Positions 35,617 through 45,742 of a DNA stretch of 64,000 nucleotides are shown in pieces. A program made the position numbers and the translations under genes. Origin of the DNA: Lachnospiraceae bacterium (lineage in GTDB: Bacteria; Bacillota; Clostridia; Lachnospirales; Lachnospiraceae). How positions within the stretch are numbered: the stretch's first letter is position 1; each line of letters opens with the position of its first letter. The notes beneath the pieces were generated by a model. It worked only from the letters and a program-made list of their open reading frames with translations. It was not told where the DNA came from and did not search any database. The stretch spans positions 62,001 to 126,000 of the forward strand of contig SVEH01000002.1 of assembly GCA_015057455.1 (NCBI GenBank), read 5' to 3'.

Positions 35617-37269
35617 ATGAGTTGTGTAGATTATATTTATTCCAATGAATATGTAGATTTTATATATGATTATAATTATAGAGAAGAAGAGATTTACAAT
35701 AGATTTGAGCCAGACTGTGTAAATATATTATCTTCTAAGTATGCACAGGTGTATAAAAAGATTGAAGATTTAAAAACAATGTCAATTAATAGGTATGGGT
35801 ATGACTCTTTTGTAAAATTGTATACAACTTTGGATGAAGAGGTAAATGAAGAAATAGGTATTGGTAAGCTAAGAAATATAGAAGGATTTGATTATACAGG
35901 GAGAGATGTTTTAATTGGTTTTGTAGATACAGGTGTGAATTATAATTTGGATATATTTAAAAGAGAGGATGGAACTAGTAAAATTATTGGGATATGGGAT
36001 CAAAGCATATATGATGAACAAGAAAATTCATATTTTGATTATGGTAGATATTATACAAGAGAGGAAATAAATAAAGCAATTAATAGTGATGAACCATTAG
36101 ATATAGTTAAATCAACGGATAATATAGGACATGGAACAGCTATAGCTTCTATATGTGTGGGAAATGAAGATTTGGAAAATGGATTTGTAGGTGGCGCTCC
36201 TGATGCAGAAGTAGTTGTTGTCAAACTTAAAGAAACGAAAAGGAATATAAAGGAATATTATGGTGTAAAAGAAGATGTTGTTTGTTATGGCAATAATGAT
36301 ATTATTGCAGGAATTTTATTTTTAGAGGAAATTGCTCGAAGGGAAAATAAACCTTTAGTTATATGTTTAGCAATAGGAACGACGCAGGGAAGTCATAAAG
36401 GTAGAAATTATCTATCTGAATTAATTGATTTTTTAAGTAATTCTTCTGGGATAGCTGTCGTTGTTGCAGGAGGAAATGAAGTAAATACTAAAAGGCATTA
36501 TCAAGGAATAATGAATCTAGAAGAAAATGCTTTAGACAATATTAATGAAGATAATAGTTATGTAGATAGAAATAGTATTACTGCTATTAATATGGCCACT
36601 AGTACTATTGAAGAGGTAGAGATAACTGTTGAAGGACAGAATCAAGGTTTAGTAAATGGTTTTTTTCTTGAGATATGGACAAAAACACCTAATCAATTAG
36701 GGATAGGTTTAGTATCTCCAACAGGAGAGATTATACCAATGGTTAATTACAACAACAATAATAGTGAGGAGATAAATTTTATATTTGATAAAACAACTGT
36801 ATATATAGATTATGTAAATGGTGTGGCTAATTCTGGAGATTCTCTTGTATTTGTAAGATTTAAAAATCCATCTGTAGGAATATGGAAGTTGGTGTTGTAT
36901 AAAAAGGTGTTAGTTAATGGTGGATACAATATATGGTTACCTACAATAAAATTAGTAAATGATACTATTACATTTGTAAAATCAGAGCCTAATATGACTT
37001 TAGTATCTGAGGGAAATACACAAAATGGAATAACAGTTAGTGGCTATAATTATAATAATGGAGGTATATATGTAAATAGTAGTAGGGGTTATACAGCAGA
37101 TGATAAAATAAAGCCTGATATATCTGCACCTGCTGTTGATATTACAACAATAAATAATAGAGGGAACTATGTAAAGTTATCAGGAACAAGTATGGCGGCG
37201 GCTATAACTGTGGCAGCAGTTACAATGTTGTTTGAATGGGCGGATTACGTTATTTTAATGAAACAATAA
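35617..37269 (+). CDS. subtilase (S8, CspC-like), 5' part of an island-split gene
   Basis: A subtilisin-like protease keeping all three catalytic motifs: DTGVNY (Asp about 104), GHGTA (His about 172) and SGTSMAAA (Ser about 525), with a long jelly-roll-like insertion between His and Ser. There is no signal peptide. The ORF is 550 codons, but only 542 belong to the original gene; after FEWA the last eight (DYVILMKQ) come from the inserted island. The missing 51-residue C-terminus is at 53905-54061, and joining the two gives a 593-codon gene in frame. The truncated form may be unstable or inactive. Clostridial relatives act in spore germination; that role here is inferred. Confidence 0.9.
   Translation: MSCVDYIYSNEYVDFIYDYNYREEEIYNRFEPDCVNILSSKYAQVYKKIEDLKTMSINRYGYDSFVKLYTTLDEEVNEEIGIGKLRNIEGFDYTGRDVLIGFVDTGVNYNLDIFKREDGTSKIIGIWDQSIYDEQENSYFDYGRYYTREEINKAINSDEPLDIVKSTDNIGHGTAIASICVGNEDLENGFVGGAPDAEVVVVKLKETKRNIKEYYGVKEDVVCYGNNDIIAGILFLEEIARRENKPLVICLAIGTTQGSHKGRNYLSELIDFLSNSSGIAVVVAGGNEVNTKRHYQGIMNLEENALDNINEDNSYVDRNSITAINMATSTIEEVEITVEGQNQGLVNGFFLEIWTKTPNQLGIGLVSPTGEIIPMVNYNNNNSEEINFIFDKTTVYIDYVNGVANSGDSLVFVRFKNPSVGIWKLVLYKKVLVNGGYNIWLPTIKLVNDTITFVKSEPNMTLVSEGNTQNGITVSGYNYNNGGIYVNSSRGYTADDKIKPDISAPAVDITTINNRGNYVKLSGTSMAAAITVAAVTMLFEWADYVILMKQ
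37222..37259. other. attL of the type VII island
   Basis: Core GC at 37240-37241. Left is chromosomal (TTTGAATGG); right is island arm GGATTACGTTATTTTAAT (37242-37259), the near-mirror of the left arm in attR. Confidence 0.85.
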
Positions 37270-37590
37270 TAGTTACTAACATTATTAAATTAAAAGTTAT
37301 GAATGCAATCATAATAGGAACGATTTTTTGATTTACAAAAATAGGAAATTAGTAATAAGAATTATAGGTATACTTAACTAATATAAAAAGACAAAGAAAA
37401 ATCAGAGCAAAAATCATCGGAAACAAGGGAGTTGTGTAAATGTTAATTAAAATTAATATAAAATTAATATCTCATTAATAAATACATAATTTGACAATAA
37501 ATGCCTATTATTATATAATAAAATCAAGTGTTAGAAGTGTTTAACAAGCAGTAGATAAGCTATAAAACAAATAATTGATGAGGTAGATAT
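37270..37590. other. island left-end non-coding region
   Basis: AT-rich, no gene. It holds the promoter at 37491 and little else that I can identify. Confidence 0.6.
37491..37519 (+). promoter_or_regulatory. perfect-consensus sigmaA promoter of the secretion operon
   Basis: TTGACA (37491-37496), 17 bases, TATAAT (37514-37519), inside the island and about 70 bases before the FHA gene. It implies strong expression unless repressed. Confidence 0.85.
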
Positions 37591-39342
37591 ATGCAAGTAG
37601 GAGGAATCTATGAGCAAAGAGATGCACAAAGTATAACATATATTTTAGATAATCCTGGCTTGATTTACCCAACAGGATACAAGGTTTTACAGTCCCAGGG
37701 TGGAAAAGGTGTTTTAAAGTGCAATCATTTGACTCATAACGGTAAAGACAAATTAGTATATGATATTTCAAAATACAAAACATTGGTATCTTTAGCTACT
37801 GTATTAGACGGAGTAGCTTTTTTGAATGTGTTTATTAATTTGTTAGATGCTGTCATTATGGTAAAGAATAATGGATTTATGCAATATGATAATGTGGATT
37901 TAAACTTTGATAATATATATGTAGAGTGTGGTAATTATAGGGTATATCTAGTATACGTGCCAGTGAATATAGGTAGGTTTACAAATGATGTTATGTATTT
38001 TGAAGAAAGATTTAGATACTGTGCTAATGAATTTTTCACTAATTATTTATCTAGTAATGATTTGAGCATTATGGAGATAAGAAGCATTGTTTGTAATGGT
38101 CAGAATAGATTAGAGGACATGAAAAAAGCATTGGTAGAGATGAATAACAAACATAATGCTAGTTTTCAAGAAAGTGACATACTACCAAAGAGTGAGTTTA
38201 ATCAAGTGGGCGTATTTTCTGATAATACCAATGACGTAAACAATAGAACAAATAATATGCAAAATAATAGTAGTATTGAAGAGATAATAAAGTCTAATAG
38301 TATGGTGAATTCTAATGATTTAAGATCTCAAAATGGATTAGCAGCTGCTAATAGTCAGGGAGGGGTTAATGGATTATTAGAACCTAATGGTTTGATTGGT
38401 AGCAATGGAGCATCTAATGCAGGTGTAGTTCCGGGCTCAAATGGTTTAATAGGAGCTGCGGGAATGCAAGGTGCTAATGAGGCAGCAAGGCAAAATGGCT
38501 TAATTGGTGCTAGCAGTTCAATTGGAGGGAATCAAAGCAATTACTCTGATAGTATAATAGATCAGAATGGAATGCTTAATATAAATAAATTACTTAATAA
38601 AAACAATGGACAAGGAATGTCAGGCGAAGTAAGTGAAACTGTAGATATAAGTGAATTACTTAGAGAAATACAAAAACACCTTAATCAAAATCCACAGCAA
38701 GGAATGGTTAATCCTTATGATGGACGAGGTAATGGAATGCAACAAGGTAGTGGCTTGAATTTAGGTGGTACTCCAGGAAGTAATTCAGCAGCTAACAAGC
38801 GTAATATTAATAATTTGTCTAATAGTGGTGCTATTCCTAATATAAGACATTTTAAAAAAATGTCACAAGATGAAGTGTATGGTGGATTAGATGATAGTTC
38901 TATAGGTATGGATGAGTGGACTGATAGACATATAAGAGAGCAAGAGAGACGTCGTAAAGGTAGTAGTAATCCAAGAAACACTAATAGTAGAAAGCCATCA
39001 TCAAGAAAGTCCAACAATGGTGGAGGGAAATCAATAGTACCAGAGATAAGATTAGTTAGTGATGATGATTCAGGAGAGCTTGAATTTATAATAGATAAGG
39101 ATGAATTTACATTAGGTAAGAATTTTAATGTAGTAGATGGCTTTATACCATATAATGAAGGAATAAGTAGAGTGCATTGTATGATAGCATATGAGGATGG
39201 AGAATATTCACTTGTGGATATGGGAAGTCTTAATGGAACATATATTAATGGAGCTAGAATACCAGCCAAAAGTCATGTTCCTATTAGTGTAGGGGATATA
39301 ATAGGCGTGGCTAATATTGAATTTATAGTAGAAGCTATATAG
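37591..39342 (+). CDS. FHA-domain protein of the type VII locus (DUF6382-like N-terminus)
   Basis: A 583-residue protein in three parts. The N-terminal ~185-residue globular domain, I believe of the DUF6382 type, has alternating hydrophobic strands and helices. A Gly/Asn/Ser-rich low-complexity linker follows (about 205-465), with repeated NGLIG-type wording. The FHA domain is C-terminal (about 487-583; ISRVHCMIAYED, GSLNGTYINGARI). FHA domains bind phosphothreonine. First gene of the secretion operon; it may assemble the machine in response to phosphorylation. No membrane helix. Confidence 0.82.
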   Translation: MQVGGIYEQRDAQSITYILDNPGLIYPTGYKVLQSQGGKGVLKCNHLTHNGKDKLVYDISKYKTLVSLATVLDGVAFLNVFINLLDAVIMVKNNGFMQYDNVDLNFDNIYVECGNYRVYLVYVPVNIGRFTNDVMYFEERFRYCANEFFTNYLSSNDLSIMEIRSIVCNGQNRLEDMKKALVEMNNKHNASFQESDILPKSEFNQVGVFSDNTNDVNNRTNNMQNNSSIEEIIKSNSMVNSNDLRSQNGLAAANSQGGVNGLLEPNGLIGSNGASNAGVVPGSNGLIGAAGMQGANEAARQNGLIGASSSIGGNQSNYSDSIIDQNGMLNINKLLNKNNGQGMSGEVSETVDISELLREIQKHLNQNPQQGMVNPYDGRGNGMQQGSGLNLGGTPGSNSAANKRNINNLSNSGAIPNIRHFKKMSQDEVYGGLDDSSIGMDEWTDRHIREQERRRKGSSNPRNTNSRKPSSRKSNNGGGKSIVPEIRLVSDDDSGELEFIIDKDEFTLGKNFNVVDGFIPYNEGISRVHCMIAYEDGEYSLVDMGSLNGTYINGARIPAKSHVPISVGDIIGVANIEFIVEAI

Positions 39343-39377
39343 ATAGATGTAACATAAGGCAGTTTGGGGGTGCTTAT

Positions 39378-40418
39378 GTGAATAAAATATCAGTACTTTT
39401 TATTGATAAGGATGAGAATTATTTAATGGCTCTAGAGAAAAAATTCGTAGAGGAAATAGGGGGTTATGTAAACATATCCATAATAACAGATATGTATTAT
39501 TTTGGTGAGTTTTTTAGCACACCAAAAGAAATCGATGTTCTAGTGATAAATGAGCAGATTTATGATGTAAGTATTAAACAGAATCATAAAATTGGGCAAA
39601 TTTATCTTCTTACAGAAAACCCAATTAATAATAACGAAGATGAGTTATATAATATAGTTTATAAATATACCAGTGTAAATGATATATTTATGCAGATATC
39701 TGGTAACGAGAAAATAAAGCAATGTTTGGCTTATGATAAGGGCAGTAAAAAAGGCATAATTACTGTTTGCTCTCCAGGAGGTGGTACAGGTAAAACAACA
39801 TTGGCAATTGCAACAGCCTTATCATTGGCACGAGCAGGCAAAAGAGTTATATATGTATCAAGAGATTATTTACAAGCATTTGGATATTTTTTTGATAATA
39901 AAGAATATATAGATGAAGAGTTGAAGAAACAAATCCAGCAGGAAGATGTAGTAAGTGAAGAATCATTAAAAAAATGTATTAGAAATAATTTAATTGATTA
40001 TGTGCTACCATTTGAGAATTGTTTGCAAGGAACTAATGATGTATTTACAGCAATGTTAGAGGGAATAAAGCAATTAAATATACATGATTATATTATCATA
40101 GATACAGATAAAGTAGATAGTGATGGCTTAATGGCATCAGTTGATAGCTCAGATAAAATTATGGTTGTTACTACTCAAGAAAAGGTAGCATCAGATAAAT
40201 TAAAGAAGTTTGCCGAGCAAATAAAAAATGTAGATAAAAGTAAAATTATATATGTGTGTAACAAATATGTTGCAGAAAGAGATAATGAATTATTAAGTTA
40301 TATCAATTCGTTCTATATAAGGGATTATATCTATTATGATGAAGCATTTATTGATGCAAAAGTAGATAAGATCATTAATAATACGGAAGTTACAAAATTA
40401 GCTAATTTATTCTTATAG
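39378..40418 (+). CDS. MinD/ParA-like ATPase of the type VII locus
   Basis: A 346-residue protein starting at GTG after GGGGGTG. Residues 1-110 resemble a receiver-like fold (SVLFIDKDENYLMALEKKF). A deviant Walker A PGGGTGKTTLA follows near 133 and then the MinD/ParA core (DYIIIDTDKVDSDGL). CpaE/TadZ proteins share this layout and position secretion machines at the membrane. Here it lies between the FHA and YukD-like genes, so a placement or assembly role is likely but inferred. Confidence 0.8.
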   Translation: MNKISVLFIDKDENYLMALEKKFVEEIGGYVNISIITDMYYFGEFFSTPKEIDVLVINEQIYDVSIKQNHKIGQIYLLTENPINNNEDELYNIVYKYTSVNDIFMQISGNEKIKQCLAYDKGSKKGIITVCSPGGGTGKTTLAIATALSLARAGKRVIYVSRDYLQAFGYFFDNKEYIDEELKKQIQQEDVVSEESLKKCIRNNLIDYVLPFENCLQGTNDVFTAMLEGIKQLNIHDYIIIDTDKVDSDGLMASVDSSDKIMVVTTQEKVASDKLKKFAEQIKNVDKSKIIYVCNKYVAERDNELLSYINSFYIRDYIYYDEAFIDAKVDKIINNTEVTKLANLFL

Positions 40419-40430
40419 GAGATGGTGGAT

Positions 40431-40679
40431 ATGATGGAAGAAGTAACAATGTCTATATGTATACATAGCAGAGGGATAAAAGCAGATATACTAGTTCCAT
40501 TAGAAATATCCGCAAATGAATTAATAATTGGATTAAATGAAGCATTTAGTTTAGGGATGGATACGACAGATATGTCGAAGTGTTTTTTAAGAACTGAAAG
40601 TCCAATAGCACTTTTAAAAGGAAATACTTTATTAAAGGATTTTGGACTTAGAAATGGAACAATAATCAATTGTTTTTAG
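40431..40679 (+). CDS. YukD/EsaB-like ubiquitin-fold protein
   Basis: An 82-residue protein with the ubiquitin-like pattern of YukD/EsaB: strand MSICIHSRGIKADILVPLEI, helix ELIIGLNEAF and an end segment TLLKDFGLRNGTIINCF. I prefer the ATG at 40431 because the AGGAG at 40417-40421 touches the earlier in-frame ATG at 40422. YukD-like proteins are cytosolic parts of Firmicute type VII systems, and EssC follows directly, as in known loci. Confidence 0.82.
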   Translation: MMEEVTMSICIHSRGIKADILVPLEISANELIIGLNEAFSLGMDTTDMSKCFLRTESPIALLKGNTLLKDFGLRNGTIINCF

Positions 40680-40720
40680 GGGAAATATTTGTTTAAAATT
40701 AATGATAAGGGGCAGTAAAT

Positions 40721-43700
40721 ATGGGAAACAAGTATAAGTTAATTTTATCAAACAAATGGATGTACAAAGAAATTACCCTTAGTGATGAAAGAACTAATAT
40801 CCAAATCGGAACTCAAAGAGGTTCAACAATCCGATTTAGAAAAGAGTATTTTCATGACGATTTTGTTGTGATGCTTGATTATTCAAACGGAAGATGGACT
40901 ATGTCATGTGTAAATACTTCATATATAACAGAAGATGGAGTAAGTAAATTAGCAGCAATAGAGCTTGGACATGGATTAGAGTTTTATGTTAACTCTTCTA
41001 GAAGCGATGAAGAAATATTTAGAGTATCTTGTGTAATAGATAAAGGTGCGCAAGATTTTTCAAAACAAATACTATTAAAAGGAATAAGTTCAATTACAAT
41101 AGGTGGTAACCAAGATTGTGATATATATATAAATGATCCATTAATAAAAAAATATACAATTTCAATAGTACATAAAAACAATAGATTTTATGTAGTAAAT
41201 AATCAAAATATATATGGTATATATGTTAATGGAATTAGGATTCATGGCAATAAAGAATTAGCAAATTATGATTTTATAGCATTTGCTGGATATGAATTTT
41301 ATTTAAAAGACGGAATATTGTGTACATCTGTTAAGAAGCAAATAACAGTAAATGGACTTGATTATAGGGATGATGTTCCAGACAATACATGTTTTGAATA
41401 TCCCAAGTTTAATAGAAATACACGAATTAAATATGTAATACCAAATGATAAAATAGAAGTTTTAAATCCACCAAATAAACCAGAAAAATCAAAGAAAAGT
41501 TTGTTGTTTAAAATTATACCAGCAATAATATCTTTAGTGTTAATTGTAGTTTTAAGAGGTATATTATCATCGTCAGGTGGAATGTTTGTTGTATATAGTG
41601 CAGCAACAATGGGAGTTGGTGTAATTGTAAGTATTATAAGCGCCATAGATGATAAAAAGAAATATGAAGAGGAGCTAATTAATCGTGAAGAGAAATATAT
41701 GCAATATATTAATGATAAAGAAAAAGATATATTAGCGAATCGAGACAATGAATTAAGAATAAGAAGGATAAATCAACCAAATGTAAAAGAAAGTATCGAT
41801 GAGGTATTTAGCTTTGGAAAAAGGTTATTTGAAAAAGATAATAACGATGAGGATTTTCTTTCAGTATATTTAGGTTTAGGTAAGGTAAAGGCGCTAAAAG
41901 AGATAGAGATTAATCAAAAAGAATATATAGATAATGATGATGAGTTGTCATTGTTACCTGAAAAATTAAAGAAAAAATATGAGTACATCTATGATGCACC
42001 AATTGTTGCAGAAGTAGGAAAATTCTCTTCAATAGGTATAGTTGGTGACTATAATGCTTTATGTGATATGATTACAAATTTCACAATGGATATGGCAATA
42101 AGACATTATTATAAAGAAGTTAAGATGTATTACTTATTTCCTAAAGAGGAAGGAGATAAGTTTAGTTGGATTAGATGGTTAAGACATGTATATAACGAAG
42201 ATTTAAAGATAAAAAATTTAGTTATAGATGAAGAAAGTTCAAACACAACATTGGATTATTTATATTCTAAACTCTCACAGAGAAAGAATAGTAATCGCAA
42301 TCCAAATGAAAAGTTTGATGTACATCATGTGGTAATGGTATTTGGAGTACAAAGTATAAAGAAGCATCCTATATCAAAATTTATAGAGATAGGTAATAAA
42401 TATGGAATTACATTTATATTTTTTGAAACAGAGGAAGAGATGTTACCAAAAGGGTGCGCAAGTATTATACAAGTAGATTCTACACGCAATAAAGGATATA
42501 TATGGCCTTGTGATGATGCAGATGATATTGTTGAATTTGCATATGAGCCAACAAAATTAAAAACAGCTAAGCGTGTTTCAAAGAGACTAGCACCAGTTTA
42601 TATAGATGAAGTTGGTGTAGAAGTTGATTTGAAGAAAAAGATTAATATGTATGAATTACTTAATATTAACAACATAGAAGAAATTGATTTATCTGCTAAT
42701 TGGACAAACTCACAAGTATATAAGAGTATGTCAGTACCACTTGGGGTTAAGAGAAAAGATGAGGTGGTATATCTTGATATTAGTGACAAGCCAAATGCAC
42801 ACGGACCACATGGATTAGTTGCAGGTACTACAGGTTCAGGTAAGTCAGAAATATTACAAAGTTATATGTTATCTATGGCAATTAAATTTAATCCATATGA
42901 TGTAGCATTTGTAATAATCGATTTTAAAGGTGGTGGAATGGCTAATCAATTTAAGAATTTTCCACATTTATTAGGAACTATTACTAATATAGATGGTAGA
43001 GAGATTAATCGTTCGTTGCTATCAATAAAAGCTGAACTAGTGAAAAGACAGGAAATTTTCTCAAGAAGCAATGTTAATCATATAAATGATTATATTAAGT
43101 TATATAAACAAGGTAGAGTAAAGATACCAATGCCACATTTAATAATAATTGTGGATGAGTTTGCAGAATTAAAAGCTGAATATCCAGATTTCATGAAAGA
43201 GATAATTAGTGCAGCGCGTATAGGTAGAACATTAGGTGTTCATTTGATTCTTGCTACACAGAAACCAGCAGGTGTTGTAGATAACCAAATTTGGAGTAAC
43301 TCAAAGTTTAAGTTATGTCTTAAGGTGCAGACAAAAGAAGATAGTTCAGAAGTACTTAAGAATCCACTTGCTGCAGAAATTGTAGAACCAGGACGTGCAT
43401 ATCTACAAGTAGGAAATAATGAAATGTTTGAATTATTCCAATCAGCATATTCTGGAGATAAAGTAATTGATAATGATGCAATTGTAGGAAGAAAATATGA
43501 AATAAATTTACTTAATATATGGGGCAAAAAACATCTTGTTTATACAAACAAAAATGATGATAGTGGTAATGAAGCAGCAACTCAATTAGATACAATTGTA
43601 AATTACATAAGTAATTTCTGTAGACATGCGGGTATTAGAAAATTACCTGGAATATGTTTACCACCGCTAGAAGATAAGATAGAGAGAAGAAGGGTTAGAA

Positions 43701-45277
43701 AGATACAGAAGAATATACTAAAAGGTATAACAGTACCAATTGGTATATATGATGATCCAGAACAGCAAAGACAAGATGTTTATACAATGAATTTATCAGA
43801 AAGTAATACATATGTAATAGGTTCAGCTCAAACAGGAAAAACAACATTTATGCAAACAGTATTATATGAATTAATGGATATGTATTCACCAGATGAAGTT
43901 AACATGTACATTTTAGACTGTGGTAATATGGCACTTAAAGTATTTGAGTCAGCCAATCATGTAGGTGGTGTTGTACTTGTATACGAAGAAGAGCGAGTAA
44001 AGAATCTATTTAAATTAATACATGGTTTTATAAAAGAAAGAAAAGCAAAATTAAGTAGTATAGGATTAGGTACATATAGAGCATACTTAGAGGCCGGCTA
44101 TTATGATTTACCACAGATAGTAATGATGATAGATAACTATGATGCATTTAAAGATTACTATCCAGACTTACTAGATGAGATATTGGTTATATCTAGAGAA
44201 GGTCAAAGTGTTGGAATTAATTTAGTAATTACAGCAACACATACTAATACAATTAGTTATAAAGCTTTAACTAATTTTGCAAATAGAATAGCCTATGTGT
44301 GTAATGACCTAATTGAGTACTCAAATCTATTTTCAAAACCTCGTATTCAGCCTAAGGAAGTTCCAGGTAGGGCAATAGCTTTACTAGATAAGAAGGTTAT
44401 AGAATTACAGACTATGATTTGTGTTGAAGGCGAGAAAGAAATAACAAGAGTTGAGAATATTAAAGCATTTATAGAAGCTAATTCAGTTATTCATAAAAAT
44501 AAATATGCAAGACTTATACCAGAGGTGCCAGAGATTATTAGAAAATCTCAATTATTGCAGAAGATGCCAAGGATATTTAGTGAACAATATAAGGTACCTG
44601 TTGGAATTAGTTTTGATAAAGTAGAATATGAATTCCTTGATTTAAAAGGACTTGGATTATTTGCAGTAACTGGTAGAGAGAAAAGTGGAAAAACTAATTT
44701 CGTAATAAATATTTTAGATACACTAGCTGTAACAAATAGTTTTACACAAGCATTTATAATAGATAGTGATGATGGTCATTTGAAACAAATTGCAAATCAT
44801 CCAGTTGTAGCAAAATATGTAGACGATGCCAAATCATTAGATAAAATAATTGAAGTAACAGAAAAAGAACTAGAGTCTAGAAAAGAATTAGCTAAAGTAA
44901 ATGGAATTGAAGCAGTCCTTAGTAAAAAAGCATTAATTATGCTTGTAATTGAAAACGAAAACGCATTTACCTTACTTAAGAATGATATAAATCTATTTAA
45001 TAAGCTTAAGAATATGATTAAACAATATAAAGATTATAAATTTGTTGTTGTTTGTAGTAATGTTGAGAATGCTAATATATCTTTTAGTGCAACACCATTA
45101 ATGAAAGAAATCAAGGATTACAATAATTACATGATATTTGAGGATATTGCAGATATTAAGATAATTGCAACTACTATGAAGCAACAAAGAGAAGAAAAGA
45201 AACCACTTAAGTTGGGTGATGGATTCTTAGCTATTGGAGGTAAACTCGAGAGAATAAGAACTATATTAAATGATTAG
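40721..45277 (+). CDS. essC: EssC-type FtsK/SpoIIIE ATPase, type VII secretion motor
   Basis: A 1518-residue motor protein. Two FHA-like domains are N-terminal (about 1-95 and 100-205), then two membrane helices (about 262-310). Three FtsK-type ATPase modules follow. Module 1 has Walker A GTTGSGKSE (about 701) and Walker B LIIIVDEFAEL (about 807). Module 2 has GSAQTGKTT (about 1033) but a weak Walker B (MMIDNYDAF). Module 3 has GREKSGKTN (about 1318) and LVIENENAF. This matches EssC/YukBA, the defining hexameric pump for WXG100 substrates. Only module 1 looks fully catalytic. Confidence 0.95.
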   Translation: MGNKYKLILSNKWMYKEITLSDERTNIQIGTQRGSTIRFRKEYFHDDFVVMLDYSNGRWTMSCVNTSYITEDGVSKLAAIELGHGLEFYVNSSRSDEEIFRVSCVIDKGAQDFSKQILLKGISSITIGGNQDCDIYINDPLIKKYTISIVHKNNRFYVVNNQNIYGIYVNGIRIHGNKELANYDFIAFAGYEFYLKDGILCTSVKKQITVNGLDYRDDVPDNTCFEYPKFNRNTRIKYVIPNDKIEVLNPPNKPEKSKKSLLFKIIPAIISLVLIVVLRGILSSSGGMFVVYSAATMGVGVIVSIISAIDDKKKYEEELINREEKYMQYINDKEKDILANRDNELRIRRINQPNVKESIDEVFSFGKRLFEKDNNDEDFLSVYLGLGKVKALKEIEINQKEYIDNDDELSLLPEKLKKKYEYIYDAPIVAEVGKFSSIGIVGDYNALCDMITNFTMDMAIRHYYKEVKMYYLFPKEEGDKFSWIRWLRHVYNEDLKIKNLVIDEESSNTTLDYLYSKLSQRKNSNRNPNEKFDVHHVVMVFGVQSIKKHPISKFIEIGNKYGITFIFFETEEEMLPKGCASIIQVDSTRNKGYIWPCDDADDIVEFAYEPTKLKTAKRVSKRLAPVYIDEVGVEVDLKKKINMYELLNINNIEEIDLSANWTNSQVYKSMSVPLGVKRKDEVVYLDISDKPNAHGPHGLVAGTTGSGKSEILQSYMLSMAIKFNPYDVAFVIIDFKGGGMANQFKNFPHLLGTITNIDGREINRSLLSIKAELVKRQEIFSRSNVNHINDYIKLYKQGRVKIPMPHLIIIVDEFAELKAEYPDFMKEIISAARIGRTLGVHLILATQKPAGVVDNQIWSNSKFKLCLKVQTKEDSSEVLKNPLAAEIVEPGRAYLQVGNNEMFELFQSAYSGDKVIDNDAIVGRKYEINLLNIWGKKHLVYTNKNDDSGNEAATQLDTIVNYISNFCRHAGIRKLPGICLPPLEDKIERRRVRKIQKNILKGITVPIGIYDDPEQQRQDVYTMNLSESNTYVIGSAQTGKTTFMQTVLYELMDMYSPDEVNMYILDCGNMALKVFESANHVGGVVLVYEEERVKNLFKLIHGFIKERKAKLSSIGLGTYRAYLEAGYYDLPQIVMMIDNYDAFKDYYPDLLDEILVISREGQSVGINLVITATHTNTISYKALTNFANRIAYVCNDLIEYSNLFSKPRIQPKEVPGRAIALLDKKVIELQTMICVEGEKEITRVENIKAFIEANSVIHKNKYARLIPEVPEIIRKSQLLQKMPRIFSEQYKVPVGISFDKVEYEFLDLKGLGLFAVTGREKSGKTNFVINILDTLAVTNSFTQAFIIDSDDGHLKQIANHPVVAKYVDDAKSLDKIIEVTEKELESRKELAKVNGIEAVLSKKALIMLVIENENAFTLLKNDINLFNKLKNMIKQYKDYKFVVVCSNVENANISFSATPLMKEIKDYNNYMIFEDIADIKIIATTMKQQREEKKPLKLGDGFLAIGGKLERIRTILND

Positions 45278-45288
45278 AGGGGAGCACT

Positions 45289-45326
45289 AAATTCGTTTTA
45301 TGAAGTAAAAAACATTTTACGAATTT
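45289..45326 (+). other. hairpin between essC and the small partner genes
   Basis: AAATTCGT pairs with ACGAATTT, with partial inner pairing and no U-run. It may stabilise the downstream message or mark a processing site. Confidence 0.45.
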
Positions 45327-45386
45327 GTGTGAACCCTTTGAAGGACAAGAATAAATGTCAGTTGTGTAAATGGGGGGAATGATATT

Positions 45387-45707
45387 ATGGCTCAAATTGA
45401 AGTTAATAAAAACGAGCTGTATAGTGCAATTAATACTTTTAATACCGCTATTTCAGCATTTGAAAGTGCAGCAGCGGATTATAAATCTGTATCGGATGCA
45501 TTAGATGGACAGAATTCAGATTTTGTTAATCAAATGAAAAGTATGGTTAAGACTTTGACGGAAATGGGATCAGATAAATTGACTAAAGAATTGCAAACAT
45601 ACAGTGATAATGTTAAAGGTTTTGTAGATGGATTTAGTGAATCTGATGATTATTTAGCAAATCAAGTTTCTAATTCAATAATAATATCAACGCCAACAGC
45701 ATATTAA
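45387..45707 (+). CDS. small helical type VII protein (WXG100-like size, no WXG)
   Basis: A 106-residue, mostly helical protein with two predicted long helices (about 5-42 and 50-80) and no W-x-G turn. Size, helical hairpin pattern and place after essC fit the WXG100-like partner proteins that guide LXG effectors. The exact family is not recognised. A strong GGGGGGA ribosome site suggests high expression. Confidence 0.7.
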   Translation: MAQIEVNKNELYSAINTFNTAISAFESAAADYKSVSDALDGQNSDFVNQMKSMVKTLTEMGSDKLTKELQTYSDNVKGFVDGFSESDDYLANQVSNSIIISTPTAY

Positions 45708-45742
45708 AATGAAGTTTGGATACTTAAGAGTGGAGGGATAGC

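Noticed and set aside
35617..37269. Subtilase as a dedicated type VII mycosin of the island
   Set aside because: It lies outside the island borders, lacks a signal peptide and membrane anchor, and its true C-terminus is on the far side of the island.
38715..39269. Long open frame on the minus strand
   Set aside because: Antisense to the low-complexity and FHA part of a clear gene; Leu/Pro/Ser-rich shadow product with no start signal.
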